Source of the DNA: Bacillus sp. J33
GTDB lineage: Bacteria > Bacillota > Bacilli > Bacillales > Cytobacillaceae
Direction of reading: 5' to 3'
Length of the DNA stretch: 36,812 nucleotides
NCBI RefSeq assembly: GCF_000518885.1
Contig: NZ_JAEL01000053.1
Coordinates: 1-36,812 of the forward strand
Shown: positions 7,986 to 16,569 of the stretch, one piece after another
How the letters are laid out: each line of letters begins with the position of its first letter
Position numbering within the stretch: position 1 is the first letter of the stretch
Position numbers and translations under genes: made by a program
Notes under the pieces: generated by a model
What the model saw: only the letters and a program-made list of their open reading frames with translations
The model's database searches: none
Told to the model about the DNA's origin: nothing

Positions 7986-8081
7986 ATTACACTATAACTT
8001 TTTAATGCATTCAGGGATATTTTCCTAGTTGAACGCTTTAAAGATTTAAAGAATGAGGGCAAGAATTTGAATAAACTGAAG

Positions 8082-8116
8082 AAAAAAAGGCCTCCTGCCA
8101 TTTGGCACGGAGGCTT
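8082..8116 (-). terminator. terminator of mtnK-mtnA
   Basis: The minus strand has GCCTCC then TGCCA pairing with TGGCA then GGAGGC around AA, with one bulge, followed by seven T. It directly follows mtnA. Confidence 0.85.
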
Positions 8117-8120
8117 TCAG

Positions 8121-9185
8121 CTACTTTTTAAACATTTTTGGAAGGCTTTCATTGAAAGGGGCGTATGCTATTCCATTTTCTGTAATAATACCTGTGATCA
8201 GTTCGTTATCTGTTACGTCAAAAGCAGGATTATATGTTTGCACACCTTTTGGTGCCATCGGCTTTGCATACCATTTTGAGGTGATTTCCCCGGACGGCCT
8301 TAATTCAATATGAATGTCACCGCCTGTTTGGCATGTTAGATCAACCGTTGAAAGCGGTGCACAAACATAGAATGGGATATTATAATGCTTGGCTAGAATC
8401 GCAACACCGGATGTGCCAATTTTATTGGCAGCATCGCCGTTTGCTGCGACCCGGTCACAGCCGACCAGCACAGCCTGGATTTTGCCTTCTTTCATCACAA
8501 TGCTTGCCATATTATCGCAAATCAGTGTGACATCGACACCTGCTTCTTTCAGCTCCCAGGCAGTCAGACGTGCGCCTTGAAGAAGCGGGCGTGTCTCATC
8601 CGCGTATACTTTAAAATCATAGCCTTTCTCCTGGCCAAGATAGATTGGTGCCAGAGCAGTCCCATATTTGGCTGTTGCGATCGTTCCCGCATTGCAGTGA
8701 GTTAGGATGCCCCAGCCTGGCTCAAGAACAGAAAGAGCATGCTTGCCGATTGATTCACATACTTTTTCGTCTTCAGCCCGGATGTTTTCTGCCTCCTCTT
8801 TTAAAGCGGCTTTAACGTCAGCGGCACTTTTTGCTTCTTCCTTTTTTAAACGGGCTTCCATGCGGTCAAGTGCCCAAAATAAATTAACGGCAGTCGGTCT
8901 TGAAGAAGCAAGATATTCCTTCGCTTTTTTAAAATCACGATAAAGCTCATCATAGCTTTCCGCACTTGACTGCTTCGTGCCCAAATAAACGCCATAAGCA
9001 GCGGCAATGCCGATCGCCGGTGCACCGCGAACCTTTAAATGATAGATTGCATCCCATATATCCTTCAAGTCTTTTAAATATAAAAAGTTCTTTTCATTTG
9101 GAAGAACGGTTTGGTCTAAGAGAATAAGAGTATCATTTTCATCATCCAATCTGACAGACTGGATCACATCCACTGGTTTTCCCAT
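8121..9185 (-). CDS. mtnA: S-methyl-5-thioribose-1-phosphate isomerase
   Basis: This is a 354-residue cytoplasmic enzyme of the eIF2B-like family. It converts methylthioribose-1-phosphate (and 5-deoxyribose-1-phosphate) to the ribulose isomer. Motifs are RGAPAIG at residues 53-59, the catalytic Cys164 in THCNAGTIAT and Asp244 in GCDRVAANGD. The length matches B. subtilis MtnA (YkrS). I start at ATG 9185 because AGAGGAGG precedes it; an in-frame GTG ten codons upstream has no site of its own. It is the second gene of an mtnK-mtnA operon, 13 bases after mtnK. The genes for later canonical steps (mtnW, mtnX, mtnB, mtnD) are not in this window. Confidence 0.94.
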   Translation of the reverse strand: MGKPVDVIQSVRLDDENDTLILLDQTVLPNEKNFLYLKDLKDIWDAIYHLKVRGAPAIGIAAAYGVYLGTKQSSAESYDELYRDFKKAKEYLASSRPTAVNLFWALDRMEARLKKEEAKSAADVKAALKEEAENIRAEDEKVCESIGKHALSVLEPGWGILTHCNAGTIATAKYGTALAPIYLGQEKGYDFKVYADETRPLLQGARLTAWELKEAGVDVTLICDNMASIVMKEGKIQAVLVGCDRVAANGDAANKIGTSGVAILAKHYNIPFYVCAPLSTVDLTCQTGGDIHIELRPSGEITSKWYAKPMAPKGVQTYNPAFDVTDNELITGIITENGIAYAPFNESLPKMFKK

Positions 9186-9198
9186 CTTGCTGCCTCCT

Positions 9199-10422
9199 CT
9201 AGAATCTTTTTTCACAGTCCTTCAGAAGTCCTGCAAAGTCTGCACCTGTTTTGAAAGATTCCCTATCCATAATAAACATTTTTCCGGCTGACAGACAAAT
9301 CTTTTCTGCTGCTGCTCTGCTGTTTGGCTCTTCAATGGAAGTGACATCTTTTACAGAAGCCAATCCTATGATTCTTCTGCATAATTCAAGACCAGTCACT
9401 GCGGCAGTGTCTCGAAGAACCGTATCCAGATAATATTCTTTAAAGCCTTCATAGCGGGCTGTTTGTTCGGTTGCCTTTTCATCCCAGGCCTTAAGAAATT
9501 TTTCCTTAAAGAGATCTACAATATCTTCAATCGTGTTTTCCAGATATTCCATCTGATCAGTTCTTGCTTCGTCATCAGCCCCTGTAAATTTCGCGTTAAC
9601 ATAAGCAAACATCAGGTTGGCAATCACGTTGCCCAGATCATAGCCGGCTGGCCCGTAGAAGGCAAACTCCGGATCAATAATTTTAGTAGAGTCTTCTTTA
9701 ATAAAAATAGAGCCGGTGTGCAGGTCGCCATGCAGCAGGGACTGGGCTTTGGACATAAACTCAAACTTAAGCTTGGCTGTTTCCAGCTGCAGCTTTGAAT
9801 CCTTCCAAATTTCTTCTTCTGCAAACGCTCTTGTTCCCTCAAACACTTCATTTCTTGGACAATTATAAAAAGGCTCAGTGAATACAAGGTCCTCAGAAAT
9901 TTCACACAATTCCGGGTTGGTAAATTTCTGGACAAGCCCCTTCTTTTCCTTGTGTCCCAACACAACGTCTGAAGTAAGCAATAGGGTATTCACCATGAAC
10001 GTCGAAATGTGGTCGGCAAAAAGCGGAAATTTTTTATGCTGCATCAATGCGGTTCTCATGATCGTATGATCGGACAAATCCTCCATTGCCGTACAGTTCA
10101 TGATGGGATCATAATGATACACTTTTGGCACGAAACCTGGCGCCAGCTTGTTTTGCAGCTCCAAAATCTCGAATTCAATACGGTTCCGGTCAGGAGACAG
10201 CTTAAATTCATCGGAAATTCTGGCAACAGGCCCGGCCTGCTTGATGATAAGAGACTTTTTACTTTTGCGGTCAGACAGCTTGAAAACATAATTTAAATTG
10301 CCATCCCCAATTTCCTTGCACTCCAATTCGGCATCTGGAGCAAAGAAATCCAGCCTCGTTTTGGCATACTCAATAGCTTCCTGTTCATTCATTGTAAAAT
10401 AGCCAGATGTGAAAACCGTCAT
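9199..10422 (-). CDS. mtnK: methylthioribose kinase
   Basis: This 407-residue kinase of the aminoglycoside-phosphotransferase-like fold phosphorylates 5-methylthioribose (and probably 5-deoxyribose) with ATP, the first committed step of salvage. Seen are the nucleotide-binding loop IGDGNLNYVFKL (38-49) with SLIIKQ, the catalytic loop HGDLHTGSIF (231-240) and the metal-binding DPEFAFYGP (250-258). The length is standard. The ATG at 10422 follows a GGGGGG tract with about 9-base spacing. The next in-frame ATG, ten codons on, has no ribosome binding site. In B. subtilis this operon sits behind a SAM-I riboswitch. I found no S-box consensus in 10423-10696, so control must differ here. Confidence 0.93.
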   Translation of the reverse strand: MTVFTSGYFTMNEQEAIEYAKTRLDFFAPDAELECKEIGDGNLNYVFKLSDRKSKKSLIIKQAGPVARISDEFKLSPDRNRIEFEILELQNKLAPGFVPKVYHYDPIMNCTAMEDLSDHTIMRTALMQHKKFPLFADHISTFMVNTLLLTSDVVLGHKEKKGLVQKFTNPELCEISEDLVFTEPFYNCPRNEVFEGTRAFAEEEIWKDSKLQLETAKLKFEFMSKAQSLLHGDLHTGSIFIKEDSTKIIDPEFAFYGPAGYDLGNVIANLMFAYVNAKFTGADDEARTDQMEYLENTIEDIVDLFKEKFLKAWDEKATEQTARYEGFKEYYLDTVLRDTAAVTGLELCRRIIGLASVKDVTSIEEPNSRAAAEKICLSAGKMFIMDRESFKTGADFAGLLKDCEKRF

Positions 10423-10574
10423 GTGAAAGGCCCCCCTAGTTCATATACGAAACTTTTTAAAAGAATCTATGTTTTCGTTTATTTTATATATTTTAAAATA
10501 TCTAAATACTATCATGGGAGGGGGGCTTCGACAATATTTTTTTTATAGAAGGCACACTAAATCTTGTCAGTGAT

Positions 10575-10645
10575 TTCTGCTTCAATCAACTCAGGGGTTA
10601 ACCTCAGTTAGCTCTGAAAAGCAGCAACCTTTACGGGCTAAAGTT
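10575..10645. repeat. degenerate fragment of the 28514-type repeat
   Basis: The stretch CAATCAACTCAGG, then TTAGCTCTGAAAAGCAGCAAC, then CTTTACGGGCTAAAG follows the right half of the repeat at 28514-28732 in order and spacing, but is decayed. It accounts for part of the 274-base gap upstream of mtnK. The rest (10423-10560) is AT-rich with two G-rich tracts and no visible riboswitch. Confidence 0.4.
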
Positions 10646-10665
10646 TTAATAACCTAATAGAAAAT

Positions 10666-10686
10666 GGAGCTGCCGCGAGCAGCTCC
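10666..10686 (-). terminator. terminator of the RsbR-like gene
   Basis: A perfect 8-bp stem, GGAGCTGC against GCAGCTCC, has a 5-base loop. It lies ten bases past the stop of the minus-strand gene and is followed by a weak T-rich stretch. Confidence 0.65.
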
Positions 10687-10696
10687 AAGCGGTTGC

Positions 10697-11512
10697 CTAT
10701 TTAATGCTGTTGATCGCCTGCTGGACGGTTGAGTAAACTTCAAGCGAAGAAAGATCAATTCCCAAGGTGACTGCACTTTTTGCGAGGTCCGGGCGTATCC
10801 CGGTAGCAATTGTGTTAACTCCAGTTATAAGGAGAATGTTCCTTATATCAAAGATATGCTTAGCAATTTCAATATCGATATGGACCGTACCAGAAAAATC
10901 AATAATCAAAGTTTCAATCCCCAATTGATTTACTTTCGGTACCGCTTTTTCAATAATAATTTGTGCCCTGTCATAATCGATGCTGCCGATTAATGGCAAT
11001 ATCGCAATTCGGTCCTGGATCGGTACAATGGCTGCAGAAAGTTCATTTACTTGCGTTTGTGTTGCTTTTAAACGTTTTTGAGCGTGGCGTTCGAAAGCAA
11101 ATACCGTTTCGTTAACGCTTATATCCAGCATATAATTAACCTTTTTTACAATGGCAATGATCTCATCTGCGGTTAAACCATGATCTTTCCCAATGTTTCT
11201 TAATCTATCGGTAAAAACAATGCGGGTGTCTGGATATCTGATGACGATGTCAGAAATTTTTCCGCCTCTTGAAGCTGCCCGTTCACCGTTTCCTTTACTC
11301 CATTCAACCAAGCCTTCAGGGACTTGATCCTCACCGCTGGCAATCATCCTCCCCAGAAACTTTATAAAATCAATATACATCGAAACGGCTGCGTCAACCT
11401 CCAATTGGGGAATCTCAAAACCAAATCTGCCGACAATTTCTGCAACGATTTCTTCAGATAATACCTCTGCCTTTTGAGTAAGATATGCTGAAACTTTTTG
11501 TATAGCCTCCAT
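10697..11512 (-). CDS. RsbR-family stressosome protein (RsbRD-like), globin-like sensor plus STAS domain
   Basis: This 271-residue protein has the two-domain plan of RsbR paralogs. An N-terminal helical, non-heme-globin-like sensor (about 1-145) is followed by a linker helix and a C-terminal STAS domain (about 160-270). Such proteins build the 1.8-MDa stressosome with RsbS and RsbT and feed the sigma-B response. The STAS stretches PLIGSIDYDRAQ and IIDFSGTVHIDIEIAKHI align with RsbR. The two positions that are phosphorylated Thr in RsbRA appear as Tyr180 and Ile214. The start ATG follows AGAGGGGG at rather long spacing. It has its own terminator, and no rsbS/rsbT genes are beside it, as usual for paralogs outside the sigB operon. 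Confidence 0.82.
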   Translation of the reverse strand: MEAIQKVSAYLTQKAEVLSEEIVAEIVGRFGFEIPQLEVDAAVSMYIDFIKFLGRMIASGEDQVPEGLVEWSKGNGERAASRGGKISDIVIRYPDTRIVFTDRLRNIGKDHGLTADEIIAIVKKVNYMLDISVNETVFAFERHAQKRLKATQTQVNELSAAIVPIQDRIAILPLIGSIDYDRAQIIIEKAVPKVNQLGIETLIIDFSGTVHIDIEIAKHIFDIRNILLITGVNTIATGIRPDLAKSAVTLGIDLSSLEVYSTVQQAINSIK

Positions 11513-11546
11513 GTGTGAGTAAATCCCCCTCTTATATCATGCTTTG

Positions 11547-11577
11547 ATTATAACTTACTATATATCGGAAATGGCAA
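11547..11577 (-). promoter_or_regulatory. candidate promoter of the RsbR-like gene
   Basis: The minus strand has a perfect TATAAT (11552-11547) about 35 bases before the start. A TTGCCA-like -35 is at a long 19-base spacing. No sigma-B-type GTTT/GGGTAT pair is visible. Confidence 0.35.
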
Positions 11578-11652
11578 AATGGGTTCCCTTAAGAGGAATG
11601 AGGTTTTCCTTAAATTCGATTGCGGATAAGCCATAGGCTAGCCCCATCATTT

Positions 11653-11967
11653 TTATTGGCTGGCCAAATTTTCACCTATTCGTTCATAATCCTCTTCCTT
11701 CATGCCGCTGATGAGCAGGGATTCAAACCTTTTAAATAGCTCCTGAATTTCTGGATTCTTATTGATCAGCGGAATCATGTTATGATAATCCTCTTCAGAC
11801 TTGAAATAGCTGATTTCTGTCCACTTTGATTTCTCTTCTTTGCTTTTTAAAATGGATGTCTGGACATCCATATAATTTCGATAGATTTTAGCGGCTTTTT
11901 TCTGTATATCCAGCAGTTCCGGTTCATTTTCCGGACGGATATGGTATTGATAGATTTTTACAAACAT
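11653..11967 (-). CDS. small dimeric alpha/beta-barrel (ABM-like) protein
   Basis: This 104-residue soluble protein has the ferredoxin-like pattern of antibiotic-biosynthesis-monooxygenase/dimeric alpha-beta barrel proteins. A first strand (FVKIYQYHIRP) is followed by a helix, then a strand containing WTEISYFKSEEDYHNMIP, and a final helix. Proteins of this fold include quinol monooxygenases, heme-degrading enzymes and proteins of unknown role. I cannot assign a reaction. ATG 11967 is chosen over one eight codons upstream because AAAGGAG precedes it at normal spacing. It lies about 95 bases after the acetyltransferase-like gene on the same strand. Confidence 0.65.
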   Translation of the reverse strand: MFVKIYQYHIRPENEPELLDIQKKAAKIYRNYMDVQTSILKSKEEKSKWTEISYFKSEEDYHNMIPLINKNPEIQELFKRFESLLISGMKEEDYERIGENLASQ

Positions 11968-12061
11968 AATGGCTCCTTTACTTAATGGCATTTGAAAATT
12001 GGCAAACCAGGGAAATTTGCTCTTTCAGCGAGATATGAAGTATATCAGCGAAATGATGATT

Positions 12062-12901
12062 TTATAGCGAATTTTCAAGTGTTATGAACGAAAATCCCCT
12101 TTTATTACAAAACGCCGGAAATACGCTTAATCCCTTGGCTCCGTCAGCTAGTTTCTTATATATGCCCAGTGATTCGATTAAAAACTGATGGTCATAGCCC
12201 GTTCTCTCATGGATTCGAAATGCCCATTCCTCAATGCTCCCCGCTGGTTTATCGTTAAACAAACCTTCTGAAGTACTCATGAAGCTTTTCCAGTTGTAAA
12301 ATTCCCAGTGGGCAGTTTCGTTTTTATATGGAACTCTCTGCTCCAGCAGCGGCCGCGGATTAATATTGTTTTGCGAGTTTTCGGCTGCTTGAAGGAAAGT
12401 ATTCATGTCTATTTTCGATGTATCATAAGTTTGCTGTGAAATTTTTCCGTTCGGACGGTGATAGGTAATTTTGAGCTGATTCCCTTTTGATTCCACCTGT
12501 ATATCTGCTGCCGGGAAAAATCCGCTTAATTTTTCTGAGGTAAACTCCTCAGAATCCGGATCGATTAAGATCGGCTGGAGCCATTGGTCTCCCAGGTCGC
12601 ATAAAAAACGCGAACCGTTATCATCCACTGCAGCCACTGCAGCATGCGCTGAAGGTGTTTGTAATTGATGGCCTACCGGATAGGCTTCGATTCCCGCCTG
12701 CGTCAATTCATGCAGTAGCCAGATGGCCAGATCGAAGCAGTTTCCAGTAATCCCGTATTGATTATGCTGTTCCTTCATTAAGGAAACATCCCGCTGTTTC
12801 TTTGAGCCTGCTTTACCGTAAAACCAGGCTTTCGTTAAGGTCTCCATCGGAAAGCCGTCAAACTTTTTCCAAATGGACAATATGGATTCGGGTGCGATCA
12901 T
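12062..12901 (-). CDS. arylamine N-acetyltransferase-like protein with Cys-His-Asp triad
   Basis: This 279-residue soluble protein is not one I recognise by name. Its order of motifs matches the arylamine N-acetyltransferase/transglutaminase-like fold. Cys55 in TGNCFDLAIWLL sits at a helix start, His86 in SAHAAVAAV in a strand, and Asp102 in FLCDLGDQW in the next strand. In NATs this triad moves an acetyl group from acetyl-CoA to an amine. The C-terminal part (about 140-279) is less NAT-like, so the donor and substrate may differ. The start is ATG 12901 or the adjacent GTG 12904, behind GAGAGGAAG. It is divergent from the lactonase gene. Confidence 0.6.
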   Translation of the reverse strand: MIAPESILSIWKKFDGFPMETLTKAWFYGKAGSKKQRDVSLMKEQHNQYGITGNCFDLAIWLLHELTQAGIEAYPVGHQLQTPSAHAAVAAVDDNGSRFLCDLGDQWLQPILIDPDSEEFTSEKLSGFFPAADIQVESKGNQLKITYHRPNGKISQQTYDTSKIDMNTFLQAAENSQNNINPRPLLEQRVPYKNETAHWEFYNWKSFMSTSEGLFNDKPAGSIEEWAFRIHERTGYDHQFLIESLGIYKKLADGAKGLSVFPAFCNKRGFSFITLENSL

Positions 12902-13031
12902 CACAATCTTCCTCTCGTAATCTCTCCCTTTGTATATTCTTTTTCTTTACAAAAAACTCCTCTTCCTTTTGATTGCTGTGCAAATTATGATAGAGTATTT
13001 TTCAGATGATAAACATTAGAGGAGGCTTCTT

Positions 13032-14075
13032 ATGGCCAAGTACATTGGATATATCGGTACATACACAAAAGGCGATAGTGAAGGAATTTACTCGTTCGCT
13101 CTCGATACTGAGGCAGGCAATATCTCAGATGTAAATGTGGCAGCGAAATTGGATAACCCGACTTATTTAACGATCAGTGAGGATAATAAATTCCTATATT
13201 CGGTTGCGAAGGAAGGGGACTCCGGCGGTGTGGCAGCATATCGTTTGGATAGCCGCAGCGCTTCACTGGAGAAGATCAATAGCCAGGTATCGGCTGGATC
13301 TCCTCCATGCCATGTGAGTGTTGATGCTGCAGGGCGCAATGTGTTCAGCGCAAACTACCATAAAGGGACCGTTGAATCATACTTAACAAATACAGATGGC
13401 TCTATTGGCCCTGCGGTTTCTGTTATCGAGCATAGCGGATCAGGTCCCGACAGCAGGCAGGAAAAGCCGCATACTCACTATGTAGGGTTAACGCCCGATG
13501 AAAAATATGTAGTTGCCGTAGACCTGGGCATTGACCAGGTAATCACGTATGAAGTCAATAAAGGCGTTTTAATAGAAAAAAGCACACTATCTGTAAATCC
13601 AGGCAGCGGTCCAAGACATCTCGTTTTCCATCCAAACGGAAAGTATGCGTATGTAATGACTGAGTTTAGCTCCGAAGTTTTGCTGCTGCAATATCATGAA
13701 GACGGCAGCCTCACACAGATCCAGGCCATTTCCACTCTTCCAGAGAGCTTTACAGATAATAACCAGGGAAGTGCTATTCATATTTCCTCAGACGGACGTT
13801 TTGTTTATGCCGGAAACCGCGGACATGACAGCATTGCAGTTTTCTCCGTAAATCAAGATAATGGTGAACTTTCATTTGTGGAACACACCTCAACTGAAGG
13901 AAATTGGCCGCGTGATTTTGTGCTGGATCCTTCCGAAAAATTTGTGGTTGCATCTAACCAAAACTCCAGCAATATTGTTTTGTATAAGAGGGATGGGGAT
14001 ACAGGAAAGCTGACGCTGCTTCAATCCGATGTGGCTGTGCCAGATCCAGTTTGTGTGAAGTTCTTGCACACATAA
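13032..14075 (+). CDS. lactonase family protein (6-phosphogluconolactonase-like beta-propeller)
   Basis: This is a 347-residue seven-bladed beta-propeller of the Pgl/muconate-lactonizing-like family (YkgB type in B. subtilis). It would hydrolyse 6-phosphogluconolactone in the cytosol as part of the pentose-phosphate route. Conserved blade motifs repeat along the chain: IGTYTKGDSEGIYSF (residues 8-22), GPRHLVFHPNGKYAYV, GSAIHISSDGRFVYAGNRGHD (split by a short gap in relatives) and NWPRDFVLDPSEKFV. No signal peptide is present. The ATG at 13032 follows AGAGGAGG at 7 bases. The gene is single, ending in a terminator shared with the convergent oxidoreductase. Other lactones remain possible substrates. 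Confidence 0.85.
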   Translation: MAKYIGYIGTYTKGDSEGIYSFALDTEAGNISDVNVAAKLDNPTYLTISEDNKFLYSVAKEGDSGGVAAYRLDSRSASLEKINSQVSAGSPPCHVSVDAAGRNVFSANYHKGTVESYLTNTDGSIGPAVSVIEHSGSGPDSRQEKPHTHYVGLTPDEKYVVAVDLGIDQVITYEVNKGVLIEKSTLSVNPGSGPRHLVFHPNGKYAYVMTEFSSEVLLLQYHEDGSLTQIQAISTLPESFTDNNQGSAIHISSDGRFVYAGNRGHDSIAVFSVNQDNGELSFVEHTSTEGNWPRDFVLDPSEKFVVASNQNSSNIVLYKRDGDTGKLTLLQSDVAVPDPVCVKFLHT

Positions 14076-14078
14076 TAA

Positions 14079-14120
14079 AAAGGGGTGAGAAACTGCTTGT
14101 TTGCAGCTTCTCATCCCTTT
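14079..14120. terminator. terminator between convergent lactonase and oxidoreductase genes
   Basis: AAAGGG, GAGAA and CTGC on the left pair with GCAG, TTCTC and CCCTTT on the right around a 6-base loop. T- and A-rich flanks on both sides suit termination in both directions. Confidence 0.8.
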
Positions 14121-14121
14121 A

Positions 14122-15117
14122 TTATTCACTGATTTTAAAAGCAATTTTGCCCCATTGTTCAGCATTATCAATTTTATCAAAAGCCTGCTCAAACTGTTCC
14201 AGTGGCAGGGCCTGATCAAGGACTGGCCTGATATCATGCTTTTCAATAAACTGAAGCATTTCATGGTATTCCTCTGCGCTTCCCATTGTGGAGCCAAGCA
14301 GGTTTTGCTGGGCATAAAACAGGCTGCGGAGATTAAGTTCAAGCTGATCACCTGAAGAGGAGCCAAATGTAACGATAGTTCCGCCGTTGCGAAGGATTCC
14401 GAGTGACTTATTGAACGTGGCAGGACCGACTGATTCGATGACAAGGTCGACCTTTTCACCGCTAAGCGCTTCACTCCAGTCTTCGCTGCTGTTAAGGGCT
14501 TTATCTGCTCCCAGTTCAAGGGCCTTCTGGCATTTTTCCTCCGAACGGGATGCGACATAGACGGTTGCACCTGCAGCTTTCGCGAATTGCATTAAGAACG
14601 TGGCAACGCCCCCTCCTATTCCTGGGATAAACACCTTCATGCCTGCTTTCAATTTTCCTCTTGTGAATAAAGCTCTGTAGGCAGTTAGAGCTGCCAGTGA
14701 GAGCACACCCGCTTCTTCCCAGGTTAGATATGCTGGCTTTGGTGCAGCATTTTCAGCAGGGATGACGATATATTCGGCAAACGTTCCATGGAACGGCAAG
14801 CCAACAATTTCGAAGCCTGCTGGCGGCGCATCGCTGTTTTCTTTCCAGCCCAGACCAGGATTAATGATAACTTCATCGCCTGCTTTGACATTTGTAACGC
14901 CTTCGCCAACTGCATCAATGATACCTGCCCCGTCAGAACCGATAATGAGTGCTGGATCTTCTGGCTTGTGGCGGTTTAATACAAACAAATCTCGATGGTT
15001 TAAGCCTGCTGTTTTTAACTTGACTCTAACTTCTCCTGCAGCCGGCTCTGGCATTTCAATTTCTCCAAAGGATAAGCCGGCACGGCCAGGTTTTCCTTCA
15101 TGAATGATGGCTATCAT
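14122..15117 (-). CDS. zinc-free MDR-family alcohol dehydrogenase / quinone oxidoreductase (YogA-like)
   Basis: This is a 331-residue NAD(P)H-dependent oxidoreductase of the medium-chain dehydrogenase superfamily. A GroES-like N-terminal half contains GLNHRDLFVL and GSDGAGIIDAVGEGV, followed by GDEVIINP. The Rossmann half begins near residue 140 with the coenzyme loop FIPGIGGGVATF. The four-cysteine structural zinc site is absent, and the usual catalytic Cys is replaced, so it belongs with the quinone/acryloyl reductase branch rather than true zinc alcohol dehydrogenases. The natural substrate is unknown. The start ATG at 15117 is preceded by GCAGGTG. It shares a terminator with the lactonase gene. 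Confidence 0.82.
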   Translation of the reverse strand: MIAIIHEGKPGRAGLSFGEIEMPEPAAGEVRVKLKTAGLNHRDLFVLNRHKPEDPALIIGSDGAGIIDAVGEGVTNVKAGDEVIINPGLGWKENSDAPPAGFEIVGLPFHGTFAEYIVIPAENAAPKPAYLTWEEAGVLSLAALTAYRALFTRGKLKAGMKVFIPGIGGGVATFLMQFAKAAGATVYVASRSEEKCQKALELGADKALNSSEDWSEALSGEKVDLVIESVGPATFNKSLGILRNGGTIVTFGSSSGDQLELNLRSLFYAQQNLLGSTMGSAEEYHEMLQFIEKHDIRPVLDQALPLEQFEQAFDKIDNAEQWGKIAFKISE

Positions 15118-15225
15118 TTAAATACACCTGCTTTTCTTTAAAAATTTCGTCTATTCTATCATATCTTGAATAGTGGTGATGGAAAAAGTGATATGACTTG
15201 GATGTTTCCGCTAAAATGTTGGCCC

Positions 15226-15345
15226 TTATGCGTCACTATTCAATTTTATGAATCACTTTCAGGCATTTACGCTTCACTTTTTGGTTTTATGTATCAATTT
15301 CAACCTCTTTTGCACTACTTTTCGGATTTATGCGTCGCTTCCCGG
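15226..15345. repeat. degenerate tandem repeat, six units of about 20 bp
   Basis: Units start at 15226, 15246, 15267, 15287, 15308 and 15328, with an approximate consensus TTATGCGTCACTTTTCGG. The array lies in the 326-base gap between two minus-strand genes (15118-15443), has no convincing coding frame, and ends about 50 bases before the methionine aminopeptidase terminator. I believe similar arrays occur between genes of other Bacillus species. The role is unknown. Confidence 0.6.
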
Positions 15346-15392
15346 GGTGATCACGTTTGGTGGATTTTAAAGTGCAAGTATGTTTTCCGGAA

Positions 15393-15440
15393 TAAAAAAG
15401 AACCAGAGACACTCTGACTTTTCAGTGGTCCCTGGTTTCT
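15393..15440 (-). terminator. terminator of the methionine aminopeptidase gene
   Basis: The minus strand has AGAAACCAG and further complementary bases pairing with CTGGTTCT, followed by six T. It starts four bases past the stop. Confidence 0.8.
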
Positions 15441-15443
15441 CTT

Positions 15444-16552
<1,109 letters not shown>

Positions 16553-16569
16553 ATCAATCTCTGTCTATA

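Noticed and set aside
6664-9798. Several 60-110 codon plus-strand frames opposite the protease, mtnA and mtnK genes
   Set aside because: All are antisense shadows of well-supported genes.
15166-15417. 83-codon open frame over the tandem repeat
   Set aside because: Its sequence is produced by the repeat units and the terminator; there is no ribosome binding site and codon use is poor.
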